Positions 20,208-32,859 of a stretch of DNA of 64,000 nucleotides are shown in pieces (position 1 is the stretch's first letter; each line of letters opens with the position of its first letter). The translations under genes and the position numbers were made by a program. This DNA is from Elephas maximus indicus. Lineage: Eukaryota; Chordata; Mammalia; Proboscidea; Elephantidae. The notes beneath the pieces were generated by a model. That model had not been told where the DNA came from, ran no database searches, and saw nothing but the letters and a program-made list of their open reading frames with translations. The stretch is taken from contig NC_064822.1 in assembly GCF_024166365.1 (NCBI RefSeq), forward strand, positions 103,846,823 through 103,910,822, given 5' to 3'.

Positions 20208-23200
20208 TAAAACTCTAGCCTCTTTTTTGTTATGTATATTTTTTTACTGTGCCATAGATGAAGGTTTACAGAGCACATTAATTTCTCATTAAACAATACA
20301 CTTTTTGTGTGTGTGACATTTGTTGCCAATCCCATGACCTGTCAACACTCTCCCCTTCTCAACCTTGGATTCCCCATTACCAGCTTTCCTGCACCCTCCT
20401 GCCTTCTCATCCTTCCCCTGGACTGGTGTGCCCATTTAGTCTCATTTTGTTTTTTGGGCTTGTCTAATCTTTGGCTGAAGGGTGAACCTCAGGAATGAAT
20501 TCAGTACTGAGTCAAAAGAGTGTCTGGGGGCCATATTCTCGGCGTTTCTCCAGTCTCTGAAAGACCAATAAGTCTGGTCTTTTTGTTTTTTTTGTTAGAG
20601 TTAGAATGTTGTTCTACATTTTTTTGCAGCTCTGCCCAGGACTCACTTTTGTGATCCCTGTCAAAGCAATCGGTGGTGGTAGCCAGGCATCATCTACCTG
20701 TGCTGGACTCAGTCTGGATGAGGCTGTGGTTGTTGTGGTCCATTGGTCCTTTGGACTAATCTTTCCCTCATGTCTTTGGTTTTTTTCATTCTCCCTTGCA
20801 CCAGACGGGGTGGGGCCAGTGGAGTATCTTAGATGGTCGCTCACAAAATTTTAAGACCCCAGACACTACTCACCAAAGGAGCATGTAGAACAGTTTCTTT
20901 ATAAACTATGTTATGCCAGTTGAGCTAGATGTCCCCCAAGACCATGGTCCCCAGACCTCAGCCCAGTAATTCGGTCCCTCAGTGAGTTTGGATGTGTCTA
21001 TAAAGCTTCCGAGACCTTGCCTTGGTCAAGTTGTGCTGACTTTCCCAGTATTGTGTACTGTCTTACCCTTCACCACAGTTACTACTTATCTATTGTCTGT
21101 TTAGTGTTTTTCCCTCCCCACCCCCACCTCGTAACCATCAAAGATTGTTTCTTTCTGTGTGTAAACCTTTTCATGAGTTTTTATAAAAGTAGTCTCATAC
21201 AATATTTGTCCTTTTGTGATTGACTTATTTCACTCAGCATAATGCCCTCCAGATTCATCCATGTCGTGAGATGTTTCACAGATTCATTATTGTTCTTTAC
21301 TATTCCCCAGTATTCCTTTGTGTGTATGTACCATAGTTTTTTTATCCATTCATCTGTTGATGGGCGCTTAGGTTGTTTCCACGTTTTTGCTATAGTGACT
21401 AATGCTACAATTAACATGGGTGCACGTATGTCTATTCACCAGCTTTTATTTCTCTAGGATATATTCCTAGGAGTCAGATGGCAGGATCATATGATACTTC
21501 TATTTCTAGCCTTTTAAGGAAGTGCCTTATCGTTTTCCAAAATGATTGTACTATTTTACATTCCCAACAGCAGTGTGTAAGGATTCCAGTCTCCCCACAG
21601 CTTCTCCAATGTTTGTTTTTTTCTGGGTTTTTTTTGTTTGTTTGTTTGTTTGTTTGTTTGTTTTATGGTTTGTGCCAGTATTGTTGGGGTGAGATCGTGT
21701 CTCATAGTAGTTTTGGTTTGCTTTTCTCTAACAGCTAGCAGTCACAAGCTTTTCCTCATATGTCTCTTAGCCGCCTGAATGTCTTCTTTGGTGAAGTATG
21801 TGTTCATATCCTTGGCTCGTTTTTTAATTGGGTTATTTGTCTTTTGGTGTAGAGGTATTAGATTTTTCTATGGATTTTAGAGATTATATTTCTGTCGGAT
21901 TTGTCACAGTCAAAAATTTTCTCCCAGTCTGTGGGTTCTCTTTTTACTCCTTTGTTGAAGTCTTTTGATGAGCATAAGTGTCTAATTTTTAGAGGATCCC
22001 AGTTATCTAACTTATCTTCTGTTTTTTATGTATTGTTAGTTATGGTTTGTATCCTATTTATGCTGTATATTAAGGCCTCTAGTGTTTACCCTATTTTTTC
22101 TTCTAAGATCTTTATAGTTTTTGGTTTTAAATTTAGGTCATTCATTCATTTTGAATTAGTTTTTGTGTATGGTGTGAGGTATGGGTTCTGTTTCATTTTT
22201 TTGCAGATGGACATCTAGTTCTGCTAGCACTATTTGTTAAAAAGACGGTCTTCTCCCCCTTTTAATGGACTTTGGGCCTTTGTCAAAGATCAAGTGACCA
22301 TAGGTGGGTGGATTTACATCTGGGTTCTCAATTCTGTTCCTTTGGTCAATGTGTCTGTTGTTGTAATTGTACCAGGCTGTTTTGACTACCGAAGCTGTGT
22401 AGTAGGTTCTGAGGTCAAGTAGTGCGAGTCCTCCTACTTTATTCTTTTTCTTCAATAGTGCTTTACTTACCCGGGACCTCTTTCCTTTCCATGTAAGGTT
22501 AACGATTAGTTTTTCCATTTCGTTAAAGACTGCTGTTGGTATTTGGATTGGGACTGCATAGTATTTGTAGACTGTTTTGGGAAGAACTGACATTTTCACA
22601 AAGTTGAATCTACCTACTCATGAGCATAATATATTTTTCCATTTATGTAGGTCTCTTTTGGTTTCTTGCAGTAATGTTTTTAGTTTTCTTTGTATAGGTC
22701 TTTTACATCCCTGGTTAGATTTATTCCTAAGTATTTTATTTTTTTAGGGACTATTATAAATGGTGTTGCTTTCCTGATTTCCTTTTCGTAGTTCTCTTTA
22801 TTGTTGTATAGGAATCCAACTGATCTTTGTATATTTATCTTGTATCCTGCTAGTCTGCTTGATCTTTCTATTAGTTCCAGTAGCTTTCTTGTGGAGTCCT
22901 TTGGGTGCTGTATGTATACTATCATATCATCCACAAATAGAGATGATTTTACTTCTTCTTACCAATTCGAATGCCCCTTATTTCTTTTTCTTGCCTTATT
23001 GCTCTAGCTAGGACTTCCCAATGTTAAATAGGAATGGTGCTAAAGGACATCCTTGTCTTGTTCCTGTTCTCAGGGGTAATGTTTTCAGCCTCTCTCCATT
23101 AAGAATGATGTTGGCTGTTGGTTTTGTATATATGCCCTTTATTATGTTGAGGAATTTCCCTTCTATACCTATTGTATTGAGAGTTTTTATCAGAAATATG

Positions 23201-23956
23201 TGTTGAAGTTTATTGAATGCCTTTCTATGTCAATTGAGATGATCATGTGATTGTTTGTTTTATGAGATGTATTATGTTGATTGATTTTCCAATGTTGAAC
23301 CATCCTTGCAAATCTGGTAGGAATCCCACTTAGTTGCAGTGTATCATTTTTTTGATATGATGCTGAATTCTATTGCATAGAAATTTATTGAGAACTTTTG
23401 CATCTATATTCATGAGAGATATTTGTCTGTACTCTTTTTTTGTGGAGTCTTTGGTATAGGGTTATGATGGCTTCATAGAATGAGTTTGGAAGTATCCCTT
23501 CTTTTTCTATGTTCTGAAATAATTTGAGCATTACTAGTGCAAGCTCTTCTCTGAATGTTTGGTAGAATTCTACAGTGAAGCCATCTGGTCTAGGGCTTTT
23601 TGTTGTTGTTGTTGTTGGAAGTTTATTACTTTTTCAATCTCCCCTCTTGTTATGGGTCTGTTCAGATTTTCAGTCTTAGTTTGTGTTAGTTCAGGTAGGT
23701 AGTGTGTTTCTAGAAATTTGTCCATTTCCTCTAGGCTTTCAAATTTGTTGGAGCATAGTTTTTCATAGTACCCTGTTATGATCCTTTTTATTTCAGTTGG
23801 GTCTGTTGTAATGTCCCCCATTTCATTTCTTATTTGGGTTATTTGCATCCTCTCCTGGTTTTCTTTTTGGCCAATGGTTTTTTGGTTTTGTTGATCCTTT
23901 CAAAGAGCCAACTTTTGGTTTTGTTGTTTCTTTCTATTGTAAAACTCTAGCCTCTT
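20208..23956 (-). mobile_element. L1 LINE, 5'-truncated, with perfect 17-bp target duplication
   Basis: The reverse-strand L1 (20225-23939) reads from the RT N-terminus (QIRNEMGDITTDPTEIKR, 23570-23848) through the RT core (DDMIVYIQHPKDSTRKLLEL at 22870-22931, with LF-VDD in the catalytic motif) and ORF2 C-terminus (WKGKRSRVSKALL at 22460-22500) to a 3'UTR at 20228. The frame is broken many times. The direct repeat taaaactctagcctctt lies at 20208-20224 and 23940-23956. A TTTG microsatellite is inside at 21634-21662. Its 3'UTR belongs to the lineage also seen at 24465, 28070 and 56580. Confidence 0.96.
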
Positions 23957-24464
23957 AAAAACAATCTTAACAAGAATACTATAATATAATATTTTTAATG
24001 CATTGATTATTATACATCTTAATTTTAGTGTTATTTTAAAAATAAATTTGTTTATACATAGGTGACAATGTAGCAGTTAAGACTAGGGGTTTGTGTTGTG
24101 ACCATAGCTTTATTTTCTCTCTCTCTTTGAATCTCAGTGTCTTTAGAACTTCTCTAAATTAAAAGAAAAAATATTATTAAGTAATTATCTAACTGTTGTA
24201 TGTGTCCAAGTTTCTAAATTCACTTAGGGCATCTATGAAAGAAAAAGCCTATTTAACTCCATACTCATCTGTATTAAGTATTACCATTTTAAAAAATCAT
24301 GGTGAATTGGTAAGTAAAATAAGAAGTCTGGTGGATTTAATTGATTATTTTCCTATTTTTTTATCACTATAGTTCCTCTTTCACAAATAATTTGTTCAGT
24401 TGATTCATTTATTAATATCCTATGATCTTAAAATGGACAACTGCTGCCCAAAAGCAAGATAAAA
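23957..24464. other. AT-rich intergenic, nothing recognised
   Basis: Very AT-rich sequence downstream of the L1, with no gene or clear element. Confidence 0.4.
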
Positions 24465-24650
24465 AGTCAATGAACTGGACAAATGGACACAGAGAAGCTG
24501 GGGTGGAAAGAGGAAATGTGCTGTCACATTGTGGGGATTGCAACCAATGTCACAAAACAATTTATGTGTATAAATTATTGAGCGAGAAATTAACTTGAGC
24601 TGTAAACTTTCACCTAAATCACAATAAAATTAAAAAAAAATGAAAGAAAG
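24465..24650 (+). mobile_element. L1 3'UTR fragment
   Basis: 'ggggattgcaaccaatgtca' and 'gtaaactttcacctaaatca' followed by AATAAAATT and an A-run match the complement of the 3' end at 20228. It is only the last ~185 bp, a severely truncated insertion. Confidence 0.88.
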
Positions 24651-24829
24651 CATTTGTTACCTCGTTCCATTGAGTGAGTCCCTAAATATCACCTCTTACC
24701 AATGCCTGGGTGATAAAAGAGACTCCTGTGCCACCCTTTGGGAAGATAAACAACCAAAGTGAATGTTTATTGGAATCAGAGGAAAACATTGGAATCTTGC
24801 TGAAAATTCATCCTTTTAATCAATTCCTT

Positions 24830-25539
24830 TATTAACAATGGTGCAATGATTTGCTCCATATGACCCTTCGAGGCAACTTTTTGGCTCACACACAATGATT
24901 GAGGGGAACTATGCCAATAAGGTGTATGGGACCCTACCAAAGAGTTTTAAGCCTAGCCATCCTGCTAGGCTTAAAATGAGCCATCCCAGAGATGGGAGGA
25001 GAGGATCTCACCACCATCAAGAAAGAAGAGCCAAGAGTAGAGCACATCTTTTGGACTTGGGATCCCTGTGCTGAGAAACTACTGGGACCAGAAGACTGAG
25101 AGAGAGAGAGCTATAACACTGAAGATGGTGAGAAGCAACAACAGAGGAACAGTGGCAGCAGAACCAGGAGACCAGCAGGAGATGGCCCAGCTCACAGGGT
25201 GAGAAAGCTGAGTACCTTTGGGCAGGAGACTTGCTGGCAGAGTAGGTTGCCTCCGGGAAATTAGCAGAGCTAGGTTTACTGACCCATGGAGCTAGAGCTG
25301 AGTTGCACCTTCAGGCTGAGGCTTACTGGAATCTGTGGGGTGCCTCTGGGCACTTATCAGCAAAGATAAAAGAACTTTGTAACACTTGCCAGAGCCGGGC
25401 AGAGGCCAACTGCCAGAAAGAGGCATGTCTGTGGGCACAGCTGAGAAGAGGCTGTTCTGATGGAAGAACTCTATCTTGAGTGTTCCTGAACCTGAATTGT
25501 AACCTGTTACTTCCCTAGTAAACCCCATAGTCATGAAAA

Positions 25540-25545
<6 letters not shown>
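24830..25545 (+). repeat. unclassified interspersed-repeat candidate
   Basis: A GC-richer, purine-rich stretch of about 700 bp with repeated cag/gag phrases, ending in 'gtaaaccccatagtcatgaa' and an A/TA-rich tail. A 'taaaccccatag' end before an A-run suggests a polyadenylated or LTR-like element. I recognise no coding region and cannot name the family. A 10-bp 'taggcttaaa' hairpin partner occurs near 24950-24980 (ttttaagcctagc / gctaggcttaaaa). Confidence 0.35.

Positions 25546-25581
<36 letters not shown>
25535..25581. repeat. A-run plus (TA)n(CA)n microsatellite
   Basis: A13, then about 12 TA units and a short CA run. It follows the unclassified element directly and may be its decayed tail. 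Confidence 0.9.
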
Positions 25582-25650
25582 TATGGTCTTAGTGGCTTTC
25601 TTATGAACTTATGTTCTTATTATATTAAAAAAAAAAACTTTACTAATATA

Positions 25651-26125
25651 TCTGTATTAGTCTCCTGTTGCTGCTATAATAAAATTAGTGTCTTAAAAGA
25701 GCACAAATTTATTATCTTACAGTTTTGTGGGCCTAGTCTCAGTGCTAAAGTCAAGATATCAGCAGGACTAGTTCCTTCCACAGGCTCTAAGGGAAAAGCC
25801 ATTTCCTTGCCTTTTCTAGCCTCTGGAGGCAGCCTACATGACTTGGCTCCTGGCCCCCTTCCTCCATCTTCAGAGCTCATGATTCCAACCTCTGCTTCCA
25901 TCATTACATCTCCTTTTCTGACTTTGGCCTTCTTGCCTCTTTCTTATGAGGACCCTTGTGATTACGTTGGGTTTGCCTTGATACTCCAGGATAATCTCCC
26001 CATCTCAAAATCCTTAACTTAATCCCAACTGCAATGTCCTTTTTTCTATGTAAGATATACTCACAAATTATGGGGATTAAGACATGGATATCTTGGGGGG
26101 TCATTATTCTTTCCACCATAATATC
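25651..26125 (-). mobile_element. solo LTR-like fossil, MLT1-type
   Basis: Reads 'attagtctcctgttgctgc', 'caaatttattatcttacag', 'cttatgaggacccttgtgat', 'ccaggataatctccccatct', which is the reverse complement of the well-known MLT1 LTR of ERVL-MaLR. About 470 bp, near complete, old. The open frames over it (25603-26022 and others) are chance frames. Confidence 0.8.
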
Positions 26126-26744
26126 TAATAAACAATACAAACTTTTTTTGTATCTTTTCCATTTTTCTCTCATTTTTGATGATACTGAAGTTTTGGGTTT
26201 TTCTAATCAAATCTACAAAACACTTCCTTGAAAACTATTCCTTTGTTTTTATTCTTACAAAACCCTTCTGCTAGTGAAAGGCAAATCACCAAAGATAGAG
26301 GGAGTAGAGTTGAAACAAATTACAGCTGACATGATTTACTGAGGTGAATGATTTTTGCTCTCACCTGACTACACACACTCATTCAAATAGTCCTGGTCAT
26401 CCTCTTTATACATGAGTGGCACAGTCACTGACACAGGAGGGTATAAAGAAGGTCAGCAGCTTTACCAAGTTGATTTTCTTCAACAGTCTTTATTATTTGC
26501 TCAAACAGGTTTTCACTTCCCTATTCTTGTGTTTGTTTGCTAAATTTCCTCAGATCATTTTTATTATTTAAGAAAGAATATTTCACAGATAGGGTTGAAG
26601 TCTCCTTTGTATACTCCTTCTCTCCAGAGGTAACTGCCTTCTTAAACTTAGTTTGTGTTCCTCTAGTCCATTTTTTATTAAGTACTTAAAGAACATATGT
26701 ATAGAGTACTATTCTGTGTTTTCAACTTTGCATAAATTGTATCA
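26126..26744. other. intergenic, nothing recognised
   Basis: No gene or named element seen. Confidence 0.4.
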
Positions 26745-27075
26745 AACAATAATTTTTTTGTATTTTTTATTAACATATAGAAAAATTCACTTTTTAGTTT
26801 AGAGTTCTCTGAGTTTTGATAAAAGCATACTATCTTATAACCACCACCACCATAAGGAAAAGAGCAACTGAATTGTCCAAAATTTCTCCCCATCCTCTTT
26901 GCAGTATACCCTTCTCCTTACACCTAACACCTGACAACCACTAATCTGTTTTCTGTACCTACAATTTTGCGTTTTCAAGAATGTCATATAGATCTTCCCA
27001 CTCTTTTTATGTTACTTATCCTCATCATGAAATGGTGTCTGTCTTCCTTGCAGACTATAGGCTGATTTATCAAAC
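26745..27075 (-). mobile_element. old L1M-type 3' region
   Basis: 'ttttttattaacatatag', 'ccaccaccaccataagg', 'cacctgacaaccactaatct', 'caagaatgtcatatagat' have the order of old mammalian L1M 3'UTRs on the reverse strand. Diverged. Confidence 0.6.
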
Positions 27076-27874
27076 GCACTAAACCGATAACCTAGTTTGG
27101 CGTCATTTTCACAGGGCACTGAGACCGCCTTTGCCCTTGCCTTCCAGCTCTCTAACAATTAGTTATTGTTTTAAGACCATTATTTCACACTCTTGTATTA
27201 ATTCACTCCCACTCATACTAACTGGAATACATTCTCAGGTTTATTCTGAGTGTTCTGCTTCATATTTTACAATTGACTTATTTACAATATTTAACAGGAA
27301 AAAAGACTACAAGCAATCTCACATTGATTACGTATGCTTCATATTATCTTGTTCCTTCTTACCTCTTACATAAACTCAGCTTATTCCAATAGATTATAAT
27401 CACTGCTTTTCACATCACTGTACCATCACAAGTTTCATGCCAGAAAACTATCACCTTCCAACTACAAGGTGGGTCAATCCCATCTTGCTTTCCTGTCCCT
27501 ATACCTGGTCCCAGTTATCCTGAGGTATTCACAATTAGTTTGATGTAGAACAAATGAAAGAATCACACCATAGGAGCCATAGCTGAGTGTTTTTATATTT
27601 CTACACAATTATTGCTATTGGTGACAGGGTGACACCAGTTGCTGGGCTGGGTCTTTCCAAGTGGTGAATTCATACTATTTCAATTTAACCCAGCCTCATT
27701 ACTTTCTTTTCTGCTTTTAATTCTGAAACTAGAATCATATTAACAATTCTCCATTCTTTACTGAATTACCAGCTTATTCTATTTCACATATACAATATTC
27801 ATTCCCAATTTTGTATGTATTCATAACATAAATTATTTCTCAAAATCATGCATGTAAATTGGCGATTATCAAGG
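27076..27874. other. intergenic, nothing recognised
   Basis: AT-rich, with no supported gene. The open frame at 27131-27373 has no family likeness. Confidence 0.4.
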
Positions 27875-28068
27875 GCAATTTTGCCCTTACCATACCCTCA
27901 GAGACATTGGCAGTCTGGAGACATTTTGGTTGTGACAACTAGGAGAGGCGCTACTGGCATCTAGTGGGTAGAGACCAGGGATGTTGCCAAACACCCTACA
28001 ATGTACAGGACTAGCCCTCTCAACAAATAACCATCTGGCCCAAAATGCCAATGGTGCTGGGGTTTGTT
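27875..28068 (+). mobile_element. hAT-Charlie MITE, MER20/MER5-like
   Basis: 'gggcaattttgccc', 'ggcagtctggagacattttg', 'gcgctactggcatctagtgg', 'catctggcccaaaatgccaa' are hallmark phrases of this short eutherian hAT non-autonomous transposon. I am not sure of the exact Repbase name. The terminal inverted repeats are worn. Confidence 0.75.
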
Positions 28069-28069
28069 T

Positions 28070-28245
28070 AAATACACTGTCATCCAAAAGCTGGTAATGG
28101 AGAACCCAAGCTCAAGAAGGGGTGAGTGTTGACATGTCATGGGGTTGGCAACCAATGTCACAAAACAATGTGTATTAATTGTTCAATGAGAAATATACTT
28201 TGTTCTGTGAACCTTCAGCTAAAGTACAATAAATAAAATAGATAA
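28070..28245 (+). mobile_element. L1 3'UTR fragment
   Basis: 'ggggttggcaaccaatgtca' and 'gtgaaccttcagctaaagta' followed by AATAAATAAA match the 24465 and 20228 3'UTR type. It is a short truncated insertion next to the MITE. Confidence 0.87.
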
Positions 28246-28899
28246 ATACACTATCGTCCAAAGTTTTAGAAACAGATTGTTAAGGTGCCAAGTATATCTC
28301 TGTCTTTCCATTAAGACTAGTTTCAACGGTGTCAAAAACTCCATATAGAGTTTTTGAAATTGCTTTGGCTAATTTCAGTCACCGTACCAGTTTATTTTTT
28401 TAGGGAACCAGCTCTTATACAAGCACCCCAAAGTGGAATCTCCATGGTATAAGGACTCAACATCATAAAATATTAAACCAACATATAGAATCATTTTATC
28501 TATGACACATTCAGTACAACAGTCATCTCTATAAATCATCAAATCCATTTTCATAATCTAAGCCTCCATGCATGATCCCCCATATTCCCAGCATATCAAT
28601 GTACCCTGCTGGCTCATACGCATTAAGCTTTCTTTGAAGAGGATCTTGGCTATGCTATGAATCTTAACATTGTTCACAACCATCTTTTTGTTATCAAGCC
28701 TTCTGTTGAGTGGATCAAATGTTAATTCATTTCATTTCATTTCTCACATCTTTATTCTGCATTGTGAGAAGGTACACAGCCATGAGAAGTGTAAACTAAA
28801 TGCTTGCTCCCTCAATCTATTCCAGTGAACACTTAGTTAAAATACAACTAACGGCAGGAGATGACTGTACTTAATGGAATCCCCTGAGGCTCTTATGCA

Positions 28900-29130
28900 T
28901 TTCAACCTGTCTAGTTAATGAGTCTCAAGTTGGGTTTAGGCTGTGACATCAGGGGATGAAGGATGTCTCCTGGGCTGCCAGGCTCAGCCTGCCAATTACT
29001 TATGGCCCAATCTATACCTGCCTCTCTGAGATTCATAGATTCTCACACCATGGTATTTAGAATCAGAGAAGAAATTAAATAAAAGGACACCTGTATGATT
29101 GGGCCTAAAATCATTAGAGAGAAGCTCCTT
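28900..29130 (+). promoter_or_regulatory. conserved upstream block, OR unit 3
   Basis: 'aatgagtctcaagttgggtt' and 'aggctgtgacatcaggggat', then 'tgattgggcctaaaatcatt', are the counterpart of 9500-9720 and 48225-48470. It lies 4.8 kb before the start position. Candidate promoter or 5' exon; function is inference. Confidence 0.4.
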
Positions 29131-31554
29131 ACAATCTTTGTTAAGTACTTGAGAGTCCCAGTTGCTACTGGGCGAGAAAAAGGGGACAGAGACACAGCTC
29201 AGAAGATGAATGTCCTGAAGCTTCTGCCTTTAAGAGTACCTAGCTCTGGGGTAATTAGTTTTCTTCCTCACTCTGACTTCCAACCAGAAAAAAAGAACTA
29301 CTTTATGTTCCTGTAGTTAAGCTATAGGAATATTGGTTACCATGAGCATAGAGGCCTACCTATCCAGATGAGATCACACCAGGAAAAGACCACAGCAACA
29401 AGAAGTCTTCTGAGTTATAAAAAGCCCAGAGCTTGGGAATGTCCTCTATGATTGCTCTGAAGTTTCCCCCTCTCTCTCTTTCCTGATCTCCTTCTGCCCC
29501 TTTCCTCATATAACCTTCTCTTCCTACCTTCTCATCAACTTTCTGTCTCCTAGAGACTGAGCTCCCTGACCCAGAGATCCATACAGTGGGGCCTTTGTGC
29601 TCAATTACACTGAGCAGGTACTTGGGAAGAACTTTGAGCCTAAATGAGTTATGTTGAGCTCTGGAAATGGGCACTTCTTACATTCTCAATTCAAACTCTA
29701 CATTGGCCTTGTCTCTAGTAAGTGAGATCAGCAGAGGGGAGCGTAAATGTCAATGTGGAGTTGAAAAAGTACACCGGAGTGGAGAGTGGACAGAGAAAGT
29801 ACACCAAAGTAGGTCGGAGTTGACCAGAGAATACTCCAGATTGTAGATAATGGTAACTGGATCTGGGTTCTAAGTGGGGCTCATAGTCTGGGAAATTCTC
29901 TGAATGTTCAATATTAATAGTGGAAAAAATATCTGAAAGAATGAGGGCTGTAGGATTAAACTTGTTATTATGAGTCCCTTGGGCAACAGCAATGTCGGAC
30001 TCTGTTTATCAGGACAAAGCCAGAGAATACAAGGCAGTCTTAGAGGTCAAGGGGATTGGTCACAACACTTGGTATCAGAACATGACACCAAGCCACGCAT
30101 GAGGTATTATGATAAGGCCCAATTTAAGTTTATAGCCCCAGATCAGGGGTTCGAGATGTACATAAAGAAAAGGTCTAGAAAGAGAATCACTGAATACAGG
30201 ACAAGAGTGATGCAAAATCTAGGCAAAAAAAGTGCATGCATGTAGGGGTTCAAAATAAGCCTATACAAGGCTGTCCTCCTTTCTATGTCTAGCATAACCT
30301 GACATATAACAGGAATTCATGAGTGAATGATTAGGGTTATGTGTAGATAGATGGAAGAATGACCAAGGAATATATAAATGTGTGCAAGGATGAATGAATG
30401 GAAAGGATGCATTACAGAATGAGTAAATAAACAAGGAAATTAATTAATGTACAGAAAATGAATGAATGAACAAATGAATGCCATAGGTTTTAATAGCCTT
30501 TTTGATACGGATTGAAATGGGCTAGTACGTGTGGAATACTCCCTCGGGTGCAGGGATGTTCAACTCTGTTGTAGAGTTGCATATGTTAAGTCAGCTACCA
30601 GCTGCTCACAGAAGCAAGAATCATACACACTCCTCCACACACACCCACACATATTTCTTTCCCTTTCCCTCCTACTTTATCATCTTCTTAGTGCTGAATC
30701 CTTATCAATCTTATGAGTCTGAAGATTTTTCCAAAAGGTTAGCTAAGCAGCCTGTCCAATTCACTTCATTCTTCCTTTTTTCATTCAGCAAATAGTGATA
30801 GAGGACCCACCACGTGTGCTCCACACTGGGCCAGCTGTCATGGAGATACAAAATAATTTAGAGAATAATCATTCCTCCTAAAGAACTATAGCGTCATTGT
30901 TCGGGGTGGGGGGAAGAAAGAAAGATACCGTAAATACCCTAATCACTAACTGCCAAAACAAAATAGCAACTCACCAGCTGGCATAAATGAAGAGAGTTAT
31001 TTATGGTGAGCAGATGAATTTGAACAGAGTGGGAGTATATCATGGGAGCATATGCTGAGATAGAGGTAGGAGATTTGGCTTGAAGGTTTCGGTGGGGAGG
31101 GGGTGGCAGGCAAGGTCTGTGAAAGATAAAGAAGAAGGAATCATGTTTGGGGAGGAAAAGCCTTCAGGCCATGGTCTAGATATGACAACTGTGGAAGGAA
31201 GGAGAATTGGCTAGGGAGAGTCTCAGCCTGCAAAACAGATCAGATAAAGACTCACCCAACCCTGTAGGGGCTCTGGATCAGAAACTGGTCTGAAGAGAAG
31301 GCAGAAATGGCCAGGTCATAGTGTCCAGCTGTGCTCAGTCACTGACTGTCTAAGGAAGAATTTGGCCTCTGCTAAAAAGTTGAGATTAATCTCAAAGATG
31401 CTGCAGCTAGAAGCTAGATGTGACTCGCATTTCTTCCAGCTGAATGATAGTTCTTCATTTAAGAGACCCCCAAATGGTGCACCTCCACGCTGCCACGGGG
31501 GATTCCTGGTGTCCTTAAGAAACACTTAAGAAAAGGGGAGGCAGAAGGTCCAGA

Positions 31555-31790
31555 TCGAAGAACATGGGCTTTGTAGTAATAAAGACATGGGTGAAATCTT
31601 GATGTATCCACTCATTCACTTTGTTAAGGCAAGATGCCTACATACTTCTAATTCCACATTTGAAAAACTGGTGTATAATGACCTGTCAGAATTTTTTGTG
31701 AACTTAAATAAGAAAATGTCCAATTTTTAAGAATTTCTATGACATAATAGGCCCTTGATAAACTATAGCTGTCTTATTATTACGCATTCT
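31555..31790 (+). repeat. MIR SINE (old)
   Basis: 'aagaacatgggctttgtagt', 'aaactggtgtataatgacc', and 'aggcccttgataaactatagctgt' followed by ttattatta match MIR order (core and tail). Diverged, as expected for this old family. Confidence 0.65.
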
Positions 31791-32194
31791 GTGAGTTCAG
31801 AGAAGCAAGTGATCATAGAAGATCTCAGAAAGAGGTCAAAAGTAAGGTGGGAGTCAGATAATAAATAGAATTTGTATTAGTGAACAGAAAGGCAGAGCAT
31901 TTCAGACACAGAAGATACTCAAGCAAAAGCAGAGAGAAAGACATTCCCATGGAGTGCTCAGGAGCAAGTAGACCATCTGCTGTCAGCATTGAGGCCTAGA
32001 GAGCAGCAGATAGCCAACTATAAAGGTATCTAAATGCCACATATGATGGAGGACTTGGAAAGAAAAGCCTTAAGTGGAAGGCACTGGATGGGAGAAAGAC
32101 TGGGTGTGTTAGGGTCTTATAGAGCCTAGTCAAATACTAAGTATTCAAATTGGGGACTTGGACAAGCTACATAACTTTTTTTATATTATTGTAC

Positions 32195-32350
32195 ATTTAT
32201 CTATGTCAATTTATTTTTATTTTTGTTGTGGTAAAATATATATAACACATTTGCAGATTCAGCATTTTTTAACATGAACAATTCAGTGACATCAATTACA
32301 TTAATCATGTGCAACCATCACCAGCGTCTGTTGCCAAATTTTCCGTTTCT
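32195..32350 (-). mobile_element. old L1M-type 3' piece
   Basis: 'gttgtggtaaaatatatataa', 'acaattcagtgacatcaatt', 'gtgcaaccatcaccagcgtc' is the common old mammalian L1 3' sequence on the reverse strand. A second copy lies at 48980-49110. Confidence 0.65.
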
Positions 32351-32859
32351 ATTAAAAGATCTTGATTATTTTGCCTTTCTATCTTTTACTTTTATTTTTT
32401 GTTCTCTCTTATCATACAATTTAACTCATATCCTGAAAGAATGTGAGGAAAAAAATCAGCAATGTTTGTCAGAATATTATCCTAGGCTTTTTGATATAAA
32501 CCCAACCACCCAATAAAACCCAAAGTCATTATCAATTACCTTTGCTGCTTCAAATCATATATTAAAAGTATTTTAAATTCAATCAGTTCTAATTATGTAC
32601 AAAACAGAAAAAAATTCCTTTTTGTTGATTAAAATTCATAATTACACAACATAATAATTTTGTATCATATCTCTCTGCTGAATTTATAAATTTGATGATT
32701 CTTTTTTATTATTAATTATTATACTTTTTAAAGATGTTTATAAATGCATAGGTAATTTCTTGAAGGAGCATCCCCTAAAGAGATAGAAGTAGAAGTAATG
32801 CACAATCTTAATGACAGGTTGAAAATTATTGTTAGCGTCATTTTCAGTTCCTTTTCCAG

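Noticed and set aside
25603-26022. 139-aa open frame
   Set aside because: Falls inside an MLT1-type LTR read antisense; chance frame.
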